Assembly: GCA_016745315.1 (NCBI GenBank)
Contig: CP066886.1
Span: 496,001 to 560,000, forward strand
DNA: 64,000 nt
Direction of reading: 5' to 3'
From: Arthrospira sp. PCC 9108
Lineage (GTDB): Bacteria > Cyanobacteriota > Cyanobacteriia > Cyanobacteriales > Microcoleaceae
The position numbers were made by a program, and so were the translations under genes. Numbering within the stretch: the stretch's first letter is position 1; each line of letters opens with the position of its first letter. This document shows positions 1 to 9,481 of the stretch, one piece after another. Under the pieces are notes generated by a model, which saw only the letters and a program-made list of their open reading frames with translations, was not told the DNA's origin and searched no databases.

Positions 1-74
1 TTGGTGTGCCAAAATTAACGCCGTAACTACCAATTTATATAACTTGATAACTAGGTTAACAATAGGTGATTTAG

Positions 75-2037
75 ATGGGAAAGTTTCAGGGTAAACGAGT
101 TTCGCTAGTCAAAAAACTAACTATAGCCATGACCGGGTTAGTCATTGTAGTAGTAACCAGCGTCACCTGGCTTTCCCTTCAGCTTCAGCAACAAAGTTTT
201 AAACAAGAATTAGAACAACAGGCTAATATATTACTAGAAACCCTCTCCATTGCCTCCGCTGAACCTTTGGCGGTTTCAGACGTTCAGTTTCTCACCCGAC
301 TAATGGAGCAACTGGGAACTGCTCAAATTTTAGTTTCCGGTCATATATATCAATCCGAAGGTCTGGTAATTGCAGATGTCTATAACTCGGATATTTTTGC
401 CAATGATATTGACCTAAAACCTTGGGCTTTGGAGTTGCTAAACAGCCGAAAAACCCGGTTCAATTGGCAGTATCAAAATCAACAACTATTGGGAGGAAAA
501 GCTGTTGCCTTCAACGGTAATATCGTGGGGGCTGTCAGTGTCGGACTTGCCACCCAACCCCTAGAAAATAAAATGGCAACCGTCCGCAATCAGGGTTTAA
601 TTATTGCGATTATTGCCACCATAGCCGGGGCTTTTCTCGCCTCAATAATTAGCCGTTCAATTACTGAACCCCTTAAACAAATGACCGCCGCCACCAAAGA
701 ATTAGCCGCCGGAGATTTAGAGTTAAAAATCGACCTACAAAGCCAAGACGAACTCCAGGTTTTAGCGGATTCTTTTAACAAAATGACTAAGCAATTGCGA
801 GATTTGGTAGAAAGTAAGGAGCAACTAATTACTAGCTTAGAATTGCGAGCGGAAGCAGAAAAAGTGAAGCCAAAAATAGAGCTTTGCTTAATGCCATACC
901 CGATTTAATGCTGAGATTTAATAAAGAAGGTCTTGTTTTAGACTTTAAAGCATCTAGGGGGGGTGAATTAATCAAGTCAATTTTGGACTATATACACCAG
1001 AGTATTTATGATTTATTGCCGAATAATTTGGCTAATCTTTATCTAAAAAATGTCAATCAAGCCCTAATCACTCAGGAAGTACAAGTATTTGAATATGAAT
1101 GGTTTTTTGAGGAAAAACGCCATCATTTTGAATCCCGAATTGTGGTAAGTGGTGAAAATGAAGTCCTGGCAATAATCCGTGATATTACGGAAAGTAAATT
1201 AGCTCAAATTGAATTACAACGAGCTAAAGATGCTGCCGAAAGCGCCAACCATGCGAAAAGTGAATTTCTAGCCAGTATGAGTCATGAACTGCGTACACCG
1301 TTAAATGCGATTATTGGTTATAGCGAACTGTTGCGAGAAGATGCTTTTGATTTAGGCTATACAGATTTTATTCCCGACCTGGATCAAATTCGAGCATCAG
1401 GACTGCATCTGTTAACTATTATTCAAGATATTTTAGATATTTCCAAATTAGAATCAGGGATGATGACGGTTTGCTTAGAAAACTTTAATATTGCCACCTT
1501 AATCAAAGAAATCGAAGCACTGGGCAGCCATTATTCCAAAAAAATCATAACCAACTTAAAGTCAACTGTACCCCTGATGTTGAGGGAATGTATGCCGATC
1601 GCATCAAAGTCAAACAAGTATTGCTTAACCTTCTGAGTAACGCCGCCAAATTCACAGAAAATGGCTTGGTCAACTTAAATGTGATTTATATAGGTCAGCT
1701 TGACACCAAAATCTCGGCCTACCTGCGGGAAAATTTAGCCTCATCAGTCTTAGTTAATGACGAACACCAATTACAAGGTGGGGTGGCTTTTGAGGTCATC
1801 GATACGGGAATTGGCTTGACCACAGAACAGATGACCAAAATCTTTGAGCCCTTCGAGCGAGCGGATAACTCCACCACCCGCCGCTACGAAGGAACCGGGT
1901 TAGGACTATCAATCAGCAAAAGATTTTGTGAGTTAATGGGAGGAGCCATCACCGTGGCCAGTGAAATCGGCGAAGGGTCAACCTTTACGGCATATTTCCC
2001 CCTAGTTATGGGTGAAAACACATTTACGGGAATGTGA
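75..2037 (+). pseudogene. Membrane sensor histidine kinase (HAMP-PAS-HisKA-HATPase), two frameshifts
   Basis: A two-component sensor kinase of about 654 residues if repaired. Seen: a first membrane segment near residues 14-34, an extracytoplasmic sensor stretch, a second membrane segment near 175-192, a HAMP linker, a short PAS-like region, HisKA with the phospho-acceptor His in SHELRTPLNAIIGYSELL, and HATPase boxes NAAKFTENG, DTGIGL and GTGLGLSISK. The frame breaks twice. Near 868 one G seems missing, because restoring it reads VKAKNRALLNAIPDL. Near 1540 one A is missing from an A-run, because restoring it reads SKKNHNQLKVNC. All domains are otherwise intact, so this is either a recent pseudogene or a functional gene with homopolymer errors. 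No cognate response regulator adjoins it; the next gene is metabolic. The ligand is unknown. Confidence 0.85.
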
Positions 2038-2213
2038 CACCCCAAGAAATCAGGCGATCGCTTCCAAATCGCCAATTTCATCACAGCGCCCCCGACCAAT
2101 TTCGCTACAATTAACATTGTCCTGTGATTACCATAGTGATTTAAAATCTTAACATATTGTGAATCCACCGGGACCCTAACTCCCTATAAATCCTTAATTT
2201 GCCCTAAATCATT

Positions 2214-3805
2214 ATGTCTATTGGCTATCTCGCCCTGGTACTCCATGCTCACCTACCCTTTGTCCGGCATCCCGAAAGTGACTATGTATTAGAGGAAGAG
2301 TGGCTGTTTGAAGCCATTACCGAAACCTACATTCCTCTGATCCAAATGTTTGAAGGACTCAAACGTGATGGCATTGAATTCAAAATGACCATCAGCCTGA
2401 CCCCTCCTCTGGTGTCCATGCTCCGCGATCCGCTTTTGCAAGAACGCTACGACCAACACCTAGCCAAACTCCAGGAATTGGTCGAGAAAGAAGTTGATCA
2501 CAACCAACATAACGACCATCTAGTTTATCTAGCCAAACATTATATTGAAGAATTTGCCCAAGCCCGTACCCTCTGGGAAAGATATAGCGGGGATTTAGTT
2601 ACAGCCTTTAAGCAATTCCAAGACAGTAACAACCTAGAGATTATCACCTGTGGAGCCACCCACGGCTATCTACCCCTGATGAAAATGTACCCCAAGCGGT
2701 ACACGCCCAAATCCAAGTCGCCTGCGAACACTACGAAGAAAACTTTGGTCGCCCCCCCAGAGGTATCTGGCTGCCAGAATGCGCCTATTATAATGGCTTG
2801 GAAAGGATTGTCGCCGACTGTGGCTTACGCTACTTTCTCACCGATGGTCACGGGGTACTATACGCCCAACCCCGTCCCCGATTTGGCACTTATGCCCCCA
2901 TCTTTACGGAAACCGGAGTCGCCGTTTTTGCTCGCGACCATGAATCATCCCAGCAGGTCTGGTCTTCCCAGGTGGGATATCCCGGCTCTCCCGAATATAG
3001 AGAGTTTTATAAAGATTTAGGTTGGGAAGCTGAATATGAATATATTAAACCCTATATCATGCCCAACGGTCAACGGAAAAATACGGGCATCAAATATCAC
3101 AAAATTACTGGGCGCGACTTAGGACTAGCGGATAAAGAACTCTACGACCCCTATTGGGCTAAACAGAAAGTCGCCGAACACGCCGCTAATTTTATGTTTA
3201 ACCGAGAGCGCCAGGTTGAACACCTACAGGGGATTATGCAGCGCCCCCCCATTATTGTCTCTCCCTATGATGCGGAACTTTTCGGACACTGGTGGTATGA
3301 AGGTCCTTGGTTCCTAGATCTTCTGTTCCGCAAGACTTGGTTTGATCAAGATGTTTACGCGATGACCCATCTAGCTGATTATTTACAGACTTACCCCACC
3401 CAGCAAGTCTCTCGTCCGGCTCAGTCTAGTTGGGGTTATAAGGGATTTCATGAATATTGGCTTAACCATACTAACTCCTGGATATATCCCCATTTACATA
3501 AAGCCACAGAGCGCATGATTTCCCTGGCTTGTCGAGAGGCTCTTAATGAGTTGGAACTGCGCGCTCTCAATCAGGCGGCGCGGGAATTGCTGCTGGCTCA
3601 ATCCTCTGACTGGGCTTTTATTATCAGTTCTGGGACTATGGTTCCCTATGCTGTGCGCCGCACTAAATCCCATCTGATGCGCTTTAACAAGATTTATGAG
3701 GATATCAAGGTGGGTAAAATTGATGCGGGATGGCTCCAAAAGGTGGAAACTCTCGATAATATCTTCCCCAACATTAACTATCGGGTCTATCGACCTGTGA
3801 TGTAG
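2214..3805 (+). pseudogene. GH57 family 1,4-alpha-glucan branching-type enzyme (DUF1957), one frameshift
   Basis: Glycoside hydrolase family 57 protein of 530 residues if repaired, the usual size for GH57 branching enzymes. Seen: the N-terminal signature GYLALVLHAHLPFVRHPE, the catalytic-region motif GIWLPECAYY read across the break, a second conserved block YDAELFGHWWYEGP, and the C-terminal DUF1957 region around WAFIISSGTMVPYA. The family acts in the cytoplasm on alpha-glucans (glycogen branching or 4-alpha-glucanotransfer). The reading frame shifts near 2690, where one C is missing from a C-run: with five C the text reads MKMYPQAVHAQIQVACEHYEENFG. Because this is normally a conserved single-copy cyanobacterial gene, a sequencing indel is at least as likely as a true mutation. 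Confidence 0.9.
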
Positions 3806-3848
3806 GCTCTCCCCTACCCCCGACCCAACTCTCTTATCATCCGTTCAA

Positions 3849-3879
3849 CCCTAGCCACTAACCGGGCTGGGGCTTTTTT
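3849..3879 (+). terminator. Rho-independent terminator after the GH57 gene
   Basis: An 8-bp stem, CCCTAGCC (3849-3856) with GGCTGGGG (3865-3872, one G-T pair), and an 8-nt loop is followed by C and TTTTTT at 3874-3879. It lies 44 nt past the GH57 stop and separates it from the small-gene array. Confidence 0.75.
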
Positions 3880-3941
3880 GTCACAATGCGATCGCTAATT
3901 TAGCCCGAAACTAATGTTAAATTTTGTAAACTTCTGGTATT

Positions 3942-4024
3942 CTGTAAAATAGACTACAGAATTTTATAGTATAGTAGTAAGCGTGGGGGAAAAAACCCAC
4001 TCAAATCACTAGGAGACAAAAAAC
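3942..4024 (+). promoter_or_regulatory. Putative promoter and leader hairpin of the small-gene array
   Basis: The AT-rich region upstream of the first small gene contains a -10-like TATAGT at 3965-3970 and then a short GTGGG/CCCAC hairpin (3983-3987 with 3996-4000) in the presumed leader. A strong Shine-Dalgarno AGGAGAC precedes the first ATG. No convincing -35 is visible. Only the first copy has this long leader; the others follow 54- to 73-nt spacers. Confidence 0.35.
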
Positions 4025-4222
4025 ATGGGTACTCAGGACCAAGCACGGGCGTTAATGATGGGTCATCACCAAAATATCAAGAACCGTCAGCAATCTATGC
4101 TCGACCGTTCTGCTCAGGAAGTAGGTATGGAAGATGTGAGTGACTACTACAGCACCATCCAAGGGAAACCTAACTCCAATTCAAGTATGAGTTACGATCG
4201 CAGTTCCTCATCAATGAGTTAA
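4025..4222 (+). CDS. Small conserved protein of unknown function, array copy 1
   Basis: A 65-residue hydrophilic protein of no family I recognise. It begins MGTQDQARALMMGHH, has a basic, Gln-rich middle (NIKNRQQSMLDRSAQEVG) and ends in a Ser-rich tail (SYDRSSSSMS). There is no signal peptide or membrane segment. AGGAGAC lies 8 nt before the ATG. This is the most diverged of the first five copies (LDRS, GMEDVSDYY). It leads a head-to-tail series of six, with a candidate promoter only before this copy, so the set is probably co-transcribed. The regular start, own ribosome site and conserved frame argue for real expression. Confidence 0.8.
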   Translation: MGTQDQARALMMGHHQNIKNRQQSMLDRSAQEVGMEDVSDYYSTIQGKPNSNSSMSYDRSSSSMS

Positions 4223-4276
4223 AGCACTTCAACCCTTTTTAAATCAGTTAATTCCATATACTAGGAGACAAAAATC

Positions 4277-4474
4277 ATGGGTACTCAAGACCAAGCACGG
4301 GCGTTAATGATGGGTCATCACCAAAATATCAAGAACCGTCAGCAATCTATGCTCAACCGTTCGGCTCAAGAAGTAGGTATCGACGATGTGGGCGATTATT
4401 ATAGCACCATCCAAGGGAAACCTAACTCCAATTCAAGTATGAGTTACGATCGCAGTTCCTCATCAATGAGTTAA
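4277..4474 (+). CDS. Small conserved protein of unknown function, array copy 2
   Basis: 65 residues. It differs from copy 1 at a few positions (LNRS and GIDDVGDYY instead of LDRS and GMEDVSDYY). Its start lies exactly 252 bp after that of copy 1, and it carries the same AGGAGAC ribosome site. The 54-nt spacer before it is repeated unchanged before copies 3 to 5. The protein is identical to copies 3, 4 and 5, which points to recent duplication or gene conversion. Function unknown. Confidence 0.8.
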   Translation: MGTQDQARALMMGHHQNIKNRQQSMLNRSAQEVGIDDVGDYYSTIQGKPNSNSSMSYDRSSSSMS

Positions 4475-4528
4475 AGCACTTCAACCCTTTTTAAATCAGT
4501 TAATTCCATATACTAGGAGACAAAAATC

Positions 4529-4726
4529 ATGGGTACTCAAGACCAAGCACGGGCGTTAATGATGGGTCATCACCAAAATATCAAGAACCGTCAGCAATCT
4601 ATGCTCAACCGTTCGGCTCAAGAAGTAGGTATCGACGATGTGGGCGATTACTATAGCACCATCCAAGGGAAACCTAACTCCAATTCAAGTATGAGTTACG
4701 ATCGCAGTTCCTCATCAATGAGTTAA
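4529..4726 (+). CDS. Small conserved protein of unknown function, array copy 3
   Basis: A 65-residue protein identical to copies 2, 4 and 5. The DNA differs from copy 2 by a synonymous TAT/TAC change in the DYY codons. The start is again exactly 252 bp downstream of the previous copy, with the same spacer and ribosome site. Function unknown. Confidence 0.8.
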   Translation: MGTQDQARALMMGHHQNIKNRQQSMLNRSAQEVGIDDVGDYYSTIQGKPNSNSSMSYDRSSSSMS

Positions 4727-4780
4727 AGCACTTCAACCCTTTTTAAATCAGTTAATTCCATATACTAGGAGACAAAAATC

Positions 4781-4978
4781 ATGGGTACTCAAGACCAAGC
4801 ACGGGCGTTAATGATGGGTCATCACCAAAATATCAAGAACCGTCAGCAATCTATGCTCAACCGTTCGGCTCAAGAAGTAGGTATCGACGATGTGGGCGAT
4901 TACTATAGCACCATCCAAGGGAAACCTAACTCCAATTCAAGTATGAGTTACGATCGCAGTTCCTCATCAATGAGTTAA
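4781..4978 (+). CDS. Small conserved protein of unknown function, array copy 4
   Basis: A 65-residue protein identical to copies 2, 3 and 5. The DNA looks identical to copy 3, including the TAC codon and the flanking spacers, so this pair is probably the newest duplication in the array. Function unknown. Confidence 0.8.
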   Translation: MGTQDQARALMMGHHQNIKNRQQSMLNRSAQEVGIDDVGDYYSTIQGKPNSNSSMSYDRSSSSMS

Positions 4979-5032
4979 AGCACTTCAACCCTTTTTAAAT
5001 CAGTTAATTCCATATACTAGGAGACAAAAATC

Positions 5033-5230
5033 ATGGGTACTCAAGACCAAGCACGGGCGTTAATGATGGGTCATCACCAAAATATCAAGAACCGTCAGCA
5101 ATCTATGCTCAACCGTTCGGCTCAAGAAGTAGGTATCGACGATGTGGGCGATTATTATAGCACCATCCAAGGGAAACCTAACTCCAATTCAAGTATGAGT
5201 TACGATCGCAGTTCCTCATCAATGAGTTAA
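5033..5230 (+). CDS. Small conserved protein of unknown function, array copy 5
   Basis: The last of the four identical 65-residue copies. It uses the TAT codon variant found in copy 2. The spacer after it changes (AAAGGACTGCAACCC rather than AAAGCACTTCAACCC) and is longer, marking the edge of the homogenised block. Function unknown. Confidence 0.8.
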   Translation: MGTQDQARALMMGHHQNIKNRQQSMLNRSAQEVGIDDVGDYYSTIQGKPNSNSSMSYDRSSSSMS

Positions 5231-5303
5231 AGGACTGCAACCCTTTTTAAATTCCTCATTTCAATCTGACTTAATAAATATCAATTAGCGGGAGACCAAA
5301 ACC

Positions 5304-5498
5304 ATGTGTACTCAAGATGAAGCCAGGGCGCTAATGATGCGTCATCATCATAACATCAAGAACCGTCAGCAATCTATGCTCAACCGTTCGGCGCAGGAAG
5401 TAGGTATCGATGTTGGGGATTATTATAGCACGATTCAAGGCAAACCCCATTCCGACTCACGGGATAACTACGATCGCTCCCCAGCTTCGATGAGTTAA
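5304..5498 (+). CDS. Small conserved protein of unknown function, array copy 6 (diverged)
   Basis: A 64-residue diverged member beginning MCTQDEARALMMRHHHN, with one Asp deleted (GIDVGDYY) and a different tail (HSDSRDNYDRSPASMS). The central segment NIKNRQQSMLNRSAQEVG is unchanged, so that is probably the functional core. It has its own ribosome site (GGGAGACC) and a different 73-nt upstream spacer. It ends the array ahead of two hairpins. Function unknown. Confidence 0.75.
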   Translation: MCTQDEARALMMRHHHNIKNRQQSMLNRSAQEVGIDVGDYYSTIQGKPHSDSRDNYDRSPASMS

Positions 5499-5538
5499 AA
5501 TTTCAACACCACGAAAAATTGAAAAATCTTTGTCCCCA

Positions 5539-5566
5539 CCCCCACCTAGCCGTCTTCAGGTGGGGG
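5539..5566 (+). terminator. Hairpin after the small-gene array
   Basis: A perfect 9-bp stem, CCCCCACCT (5539-5547) with AGGTGGGGG (5558-5566), and a 10-nt loop. No U-tract follows, so it may protect a 3' end or act with the next hairpin rather than terminate alone. Confidence 0.5.
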
Positions 5567-5596
5567 ATAGTTAATTATCCATGAATTTGTTTGTGC

Positions 5597-5634
5597 AAAT
5601 CCCCACTGTGGCAATCCAGCTGGGTGGGGATTTT
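5597..5634 (+). terminator. Rho-independent terminator between the array and argJ
   Basis: A perfect 10-bp stem, AAATCCCCAC (5597-5606) with GTGGGGATTT (5624-5633), and a 17-nt loop that can pair further internally, followed by T and a TC-rich run. It lies about 60 nt before argJ. Confidence 0.6.
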
Positions 5635-5692
5635 CAATTAAAACTTGGTATAATGCCTTCTGCTCAAGAGTAGATGCTAGAAGGCGAAACCT

Positions 5693-6934
5693 ATGTCAGA
5701 GTGGCAAAAGATTGATGGTGGCATCACCGCACCCAAGGGATATAAAGCCAGTGGAATCACCGCCGGGCTCAAACCTTCTGGAGCGCCAGACTTAGCGTTG
5801 ATTATATCATATGTAGAGGCGATCGCAGCGGGGGTATTTACGACATCCCAAGTGCGCGCCGCCTGTGTAGATTATTGTCGGCAAAAGTTAGAAGCGAAAC
5901 CCAGTGCGCGGGCGATTTTATGTAATTCCGGTCAAGCCAACGCCGGGACAGGACAGCAGGGGTGGGAAGATGCCCAAGATAGTGCGAAAGCCTTGGCGGC
6001 GGCGTTAAATATTGATCCAGATTCGATTTTACTAGCTTCCACCGGAGTCATCGGTAAACGGATTAAAATGGAGGAACTCATAGCAGCCATTCCCCAATTA
6101 GTGTCTGAGGTTTCCGAAAACGGGGGGACAGCGGCAGCCGGGGCAATTATGACGACGGATTTGGTGATGAAATCCATTGCTTTAGAAACTCAATTTGGCG
6201 ATCGCCCGGTGCGGATTGGTGGCATTGCCAAAGGTTCGGGGATGATTCATCCTAATATGGCAACAATGCTGGCTTTTGTCACCTGTGATGCTGCGGTTTC
6301 TCCTCCTCTGTGGCAAGAAATGCTGACTAGGGCTGCCAATCGTAGTTTTAATCAAATTACAGTTGATGGGGATACTAGCACCAACGACACGCTGATTGCT
6401 TTAGCTAATGGTCAGTCCCGCACTCCGGCAATTACTGGACCCGGACCTGATGCTGATAAATTAGAAGCGATGCTGACAGCGGTTTGTGAACATTTAGCTA
6501 AGGCGATCGCCAGAGACGGAGAAGGGGCCACCTGTTTAATTGAAGTGCAGGTAACTGGCGCACCCACAGAAGCAGCAGCGGCTATGGTTGCTAAAACTAT
6601 TGTTGGGTCTTCTTTATTAAAGGCAGCGATTTTCGGTTGTGACCCTAATTGGGGAAGAATTGCCGCCGCCGCCGGACGGGCTGGGGTTCGTTTTGACCAG
6701 GATAAGTTAGAGATTTCCTTGGGTGAGTTTCAACTGATGAAAAATGGTCAGCCTTTAGCTTTTGATGAAGCCGCAGCCAGTAATTATTTAAAACGGGCGA
6801 AAACTGCCGCTTATCTTGAGGAAGACACGGTGTTAATCAAGGTTAAAATTGGTGATGAGCCAGGAAGTAGTAAGGCTTGGGGATGCGACCTTAGCTATGA
6901 TTATGTAAAAATCAATGCAGAATACACTACTTAA
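5693..6934 (+). CDS. argJ: Bifunctional ornithine acetyltransferase / N-acetylglutamate synthase
   Basis: ArgJ moves the acetyl group from N-acetylornithine to glutamate, recycling it in the cyclic arginine pathway, and can also use acetyl-CoA; it acts in the cytoplasm. The 413-residue length is typical. The self-cleavage and nucleophile motif KGSGMIHPNMATML is present, with the catalytic Thr at residue 191; the precursor splits between Ala190 and Thr191 into alpha and beta chains. GCDPNWGRIAAAAGRAG near residue 320 is a second conserved block. The frame is uninterrupted, with a GAAGGCG element 8 nt before the ATG. It stands alone between terminators and REP palindromes, as is common for cyanobacterial arg genes. 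Confidence 0.95.
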   Translation: MSEWQKIDGGITAPKGYKASGITAGLKPSGAPDLALIISYVEAIAAGVFTTSQVRAACVDYCRQKLEAKPSARAILCNSGQANAGTGQQGWEDAQDSAKALAAALNIDPDSILLASTGVIGKRIKMEELIAAIPQLVSEVSENGGTAAAGAIMTTDLVMKSIALETQFGDRPVRIGGIAKGSGMIHPNMATMLAFVTCDAAVSPPLWQEMLTRAANRSFNQITVDGDTSTNDTLIALANGQSRTPAITGPGPDADKLEAMLTAVCEHLAKAIARDGEGATCLIEVQVTGAPTEAAAAMVAKTIVGSSLLKAAIFGCDPNWGRIAAAAGRAGVRFDQDKLEISLGEFQLMKNGQPLAFDEAAASNYLKRAKTAAYLEEDTVLIKVKIGDEPGSSKAWGCDLSYDYVKINAEYTT

Positions 6935-6948
6935 TTGGTCAGGATCTG

Positions 6949-7010
6949 AGAAACCCGGTTTCTTTTCATCCCCCTGACTCAGAAACCCGGTTTATCTGAG
7001 GAACCGGGTT
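6949..7010. repeat. REP-like palindromes (AAACCCGGTTT family)
   Basis: Three close copies of the AAACCCGGTTT palindrome (GAGAAACCCGGTTTCTT, AGAAACCCGGTTTATC and GGAACCGGGTTTATT) lie between argJ and the Uma2 cluster. The same family recurs at 32.65, 34.99, 35.95, 44.6, 45.4, 50.4-50.9, 59.2 and 61.2 kb. Confidence 0.8.
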
Positions 7011-7041
7011 TATTGTCCCGACAAATATCAAGTATTCGCGA

Positions 7042-7680
7042 TCAGAGGGTTTCTGGATCGATACCCATTTCCCGCAGTTTAGCAAAGGCGCGATCGCGTT
7101 CATCAAACAAATCTCCCGGTTCTTTGAACAATTCCCCATTAGGATGATAGACAGCTAAACCATCATCAAACAGTTCAAAGCGAATGTTCAACAGTGGAGA
7201 AGTCCAGGGCAATTGTAGGGGTCTAATTAAGACAAAATTCTCTGGTGCTGTAGTCCGTTGAAAACCCCAAAAATCATGGGATTGGGGATTATAAAAATAC
7301 ATCTCCAGCACGCCATACTGTTGATAAAATTGTTGTTTGGCGGCTATTTCGCTCATGGTGTTACTGGGGGAGAAGATTTCAAACACCACTTGTGGCGGGA
7401 TGTTTTCTTCTTCCCACTGTTTATAACTACCGCGATCGCCATCACGACGACCCAAGACCACCATAGCATCCGGTGCTTGTCGGGGGGCGGGGGGGCGTTC
7501 CACCTGGACGGGATACCAGAGTAAATCCCCCGCCACAAAAGCCACTTGTGACTTCAGGAGTTGTTTAAGGTTGCTGACTAGGCGCACAATCCAGCGATAT
7601 TGGAGGGTATTTTCCGCCATGGGTTTACCATCAGAGTCGGGGTAGAGGATATCAGCGGGGATAGGAGTTTGAACCATCAT
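7042..7680 (-). CDS. Uma2 family (DUF820) restriction endonuclease-like protein, intact copy
   Basis: 212 residues with the Uma2/DUF820 fold, a PD-(D/E)XK nuclease-like family that is hugely expanded in cyanobacteria; substrate and biological role are generally unknown. Seen: the PDAMVVLGRRDGDRGSYKQW block, then VVFEIFSPSNT and the Lys-bearing KQQFYQQYGVLEMYFYNP, which together form the nuclease-like core. A short helical tail follows (FDERDRAFAKLREMGIDPETL). It starts at MMVQTPIPADILYP. It is the only unbroken member of three tandem copies and has none of the Gln-Glu-Arg heptads inserted in the other two. Confidence 0.85.
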   Translation of the reverse strand: MMVQTPIPADILYPDSDGKPMAENTLQYRWIVRLVSNLKQLLKSQVAFVAGDLLWYPVQVERPPAPRQAPDAMVVLGRRDGDRGSYKQWEEENIPPQVVFEIFSPSNTMSEIAAKQQFYQQYGVLEMYFYNPQSHDFWGFQRTTAPENFVLIRPLQLPWTSPLLNIRFELFDDGLAVYHPNGELFKEPGDLFDERDRAFAKLREMGIDPETL

Positions 7681-7722
7681 TCAGTACCCGGATGAATCAA
7701 GACTAATCCATTCTAACAATTA

Positions 7723-8464
7723 TCAGAGGGTTTCTGGATCGATACCCATTTCCCGCAGTTTAGCAAAGGCGCGATCGCGTTCTTGTTGTGCCTCATGGCG
7801 TTCTTGCTGTGCGCGATCGCGTTCTTGTTGTGCCTCATGGCGTTCTTGTTGTGCCTCATGGCGTTCTTGCTGTGCGCGATCGCGTTCATCAAACAAATCT
7901 CCCGGTTCTTTGAACAATTCCCCATTAGGATGATAGACAGCTAAACCATCATCAAACAGTTCAAAGCGAATGTTCAACAGTGGAGAAGTCCAGGGCAATT
8001 GTAGGGGGGTAATTAACACCAAGCTATCTTCGGGGTAGCCCGTTGAAAACCCCAAAAATCATGGGATTGGGGATTATAAAAATACATCTCCAGCACGCCA
8101 TACTGTTGATAAAATTGTTGTTTGGCGGCCATTTCGCTCATGGTGTTACTGGGGGAGAGGATTTCAAACACCACTTGTGGCGGGATGTTTTCTTCTTCCC
8201 ACTGTTTATAACTACCGCGATCGCCATCACGACGACCCAAGACCACCATAGCATCCGGTGCTTGTCGGGGGCGGGGGGGCGTTCCACCTGGACGGGATAC
8301 CAGAGTAAATCCCCCGCCACAAAAGCCACTTGTGACTTGAGGAGTTGTTTAAGGTTGCTGACTAGGCGCACAATCCAGCGATATTGGAGGGTATTTTCCG
8401 CCATGGGTTTACCATCAGAGTCGGGGTAGAGGATATCAGCGGGGATAGGAGTTTGAACCATCAT
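7723..8464 (-). pseudogene. Uma2 family protein, second tandem copy, frameshifted, five heptads
   Basis: Nearly identical to the copy at 7042-7680 but out of frame twice. The paired G-runs near 8268-8280 (five and seven G) hold one G fewer than in the intact copy (six and seven), and the G-run near 8035 has one fewer than in the third copy. The tail carries five inserted 7-residue units alternating QQERHEA and QQERDRA between FDERDRA and FAKLREMG, giving a longer coiled-coil C-terminus. If repaired the protein would be about 247 residues. All differences in frame lie in G homopolymers, so slippage or read error is likely. Confidence 0.8.
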
Positions 8465-8506
8465 TCAGTACCCGGATGAATCAAGACTAATCCATTCTAA
8501 CAATTA

Positions 8507-9185
8507 TCAGAGGGTTTCTGGATCGATACCCATTTCCCGCAGTTTAGCAAAGGCGCGATCGCGTTCTTGTTGTGCCTCATGGCGTTCTTGCTGTGCGCGA
8601 TCGCGTTCATCAAACAAATCTCCCGGTTCTTTGAACAATTCCCCATTAGGATGATAGACAGCTAAACCATCATCAAACAGTTCAAAGCGAATGTTCAACA
8701 GTGGAGAAGTCCAGGGCAATTGTAGGGGGTAATTAACACCAAGCTATCTTCGGGGGTAGCCCGTTGAAAACCCCAAAAATCATGGGATTGGGGATTATAA
8801 AAATACATCTCCAGCACGCCATACTGTTGATAAAATTGTTGTTTGGCGGCCATTTCGCTCATGGTGTTACTGGGGGAGAGGATTTCAAACACCACTTGTG
8901 GCGGGATGTTTTCTTCTTCCCACTGTTTATAACTACCGCGATCGCCATCACGACGACCCAAGACCACCATAGCATCCGGTGCTTGTCGGGGGGCGGGGGG
9001 CGTTCCACCTGGACGGGATACCAGAGTAAATCCCCCGCCACAAAAGCCACTTGTGACTTGAGGAGTTGTTTAAGGTTGCTGACTAGGCGCACAATCCAGC
9101 GATATTGGAGGGTATTTTCCGCCATGGGTTTACCATCAGAGTCGGGGTAGAGGATATCAGCGGGGATAGGAGTTTGAACCATCAT
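8507..9185 (-). pseudogene. Uma2 family protein, third tandem copy, frameshifted, two heptads
   Basis: A third near-identical copy. The frame breaks at the G-run near 8990-9000 (one G fewer than the intact copy) and at the five-G run near 8727 (six in the second copy). The G-run at 8753 is one longer than in the second copy, so RATPEDSLVLITP stays readable. The tail has two inserted heptads (QQERHEA, QQERDRA). Copy-specific indels at different G tracts show that the copies are distinct loci rather than one collapsed sequence. Confidence 0.8.
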
Positions 9186-9198
9186 TCAGTACCCGGAT

Positions 9199-9481
9199 GA
9201 ATCAATATTCACCTATTATATAGTGACCCTAGAACAGTTGTGGAATAAGCCCTCGCCCTCAATGTGAATCCCAGAGAGGGAGAGGAACTTTCGCTCACAA
9301 TTATCAGAGGGTTTCTCGATCGATACCCAATTCCCGGAGTTTGGCTCTGGATAATGATATGATGGGGGGAGGCTAAAGCTGTTAATTGCATTGACCACCT
9401 ACCATATTAATCAACCCGCCTTAACCCCCATTTTGGGGGCGACTTATTACTTAGTATATATTGATAAGTATCTCTATGTAA
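9199..9481. other. Gene-free stretch with a Uma2 3'-end remnant
   Basis: About 280 bases with no credible gene. Positions 9299-9345 resemble the 3' end of the Uma2 copies (TTATCAGAGGGTTTCT, then CGATACCCA and CCCGGAGTTT), so this is probably the scar of a fourth copy. Nothing else is recognisable. Confidence 0.5.
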
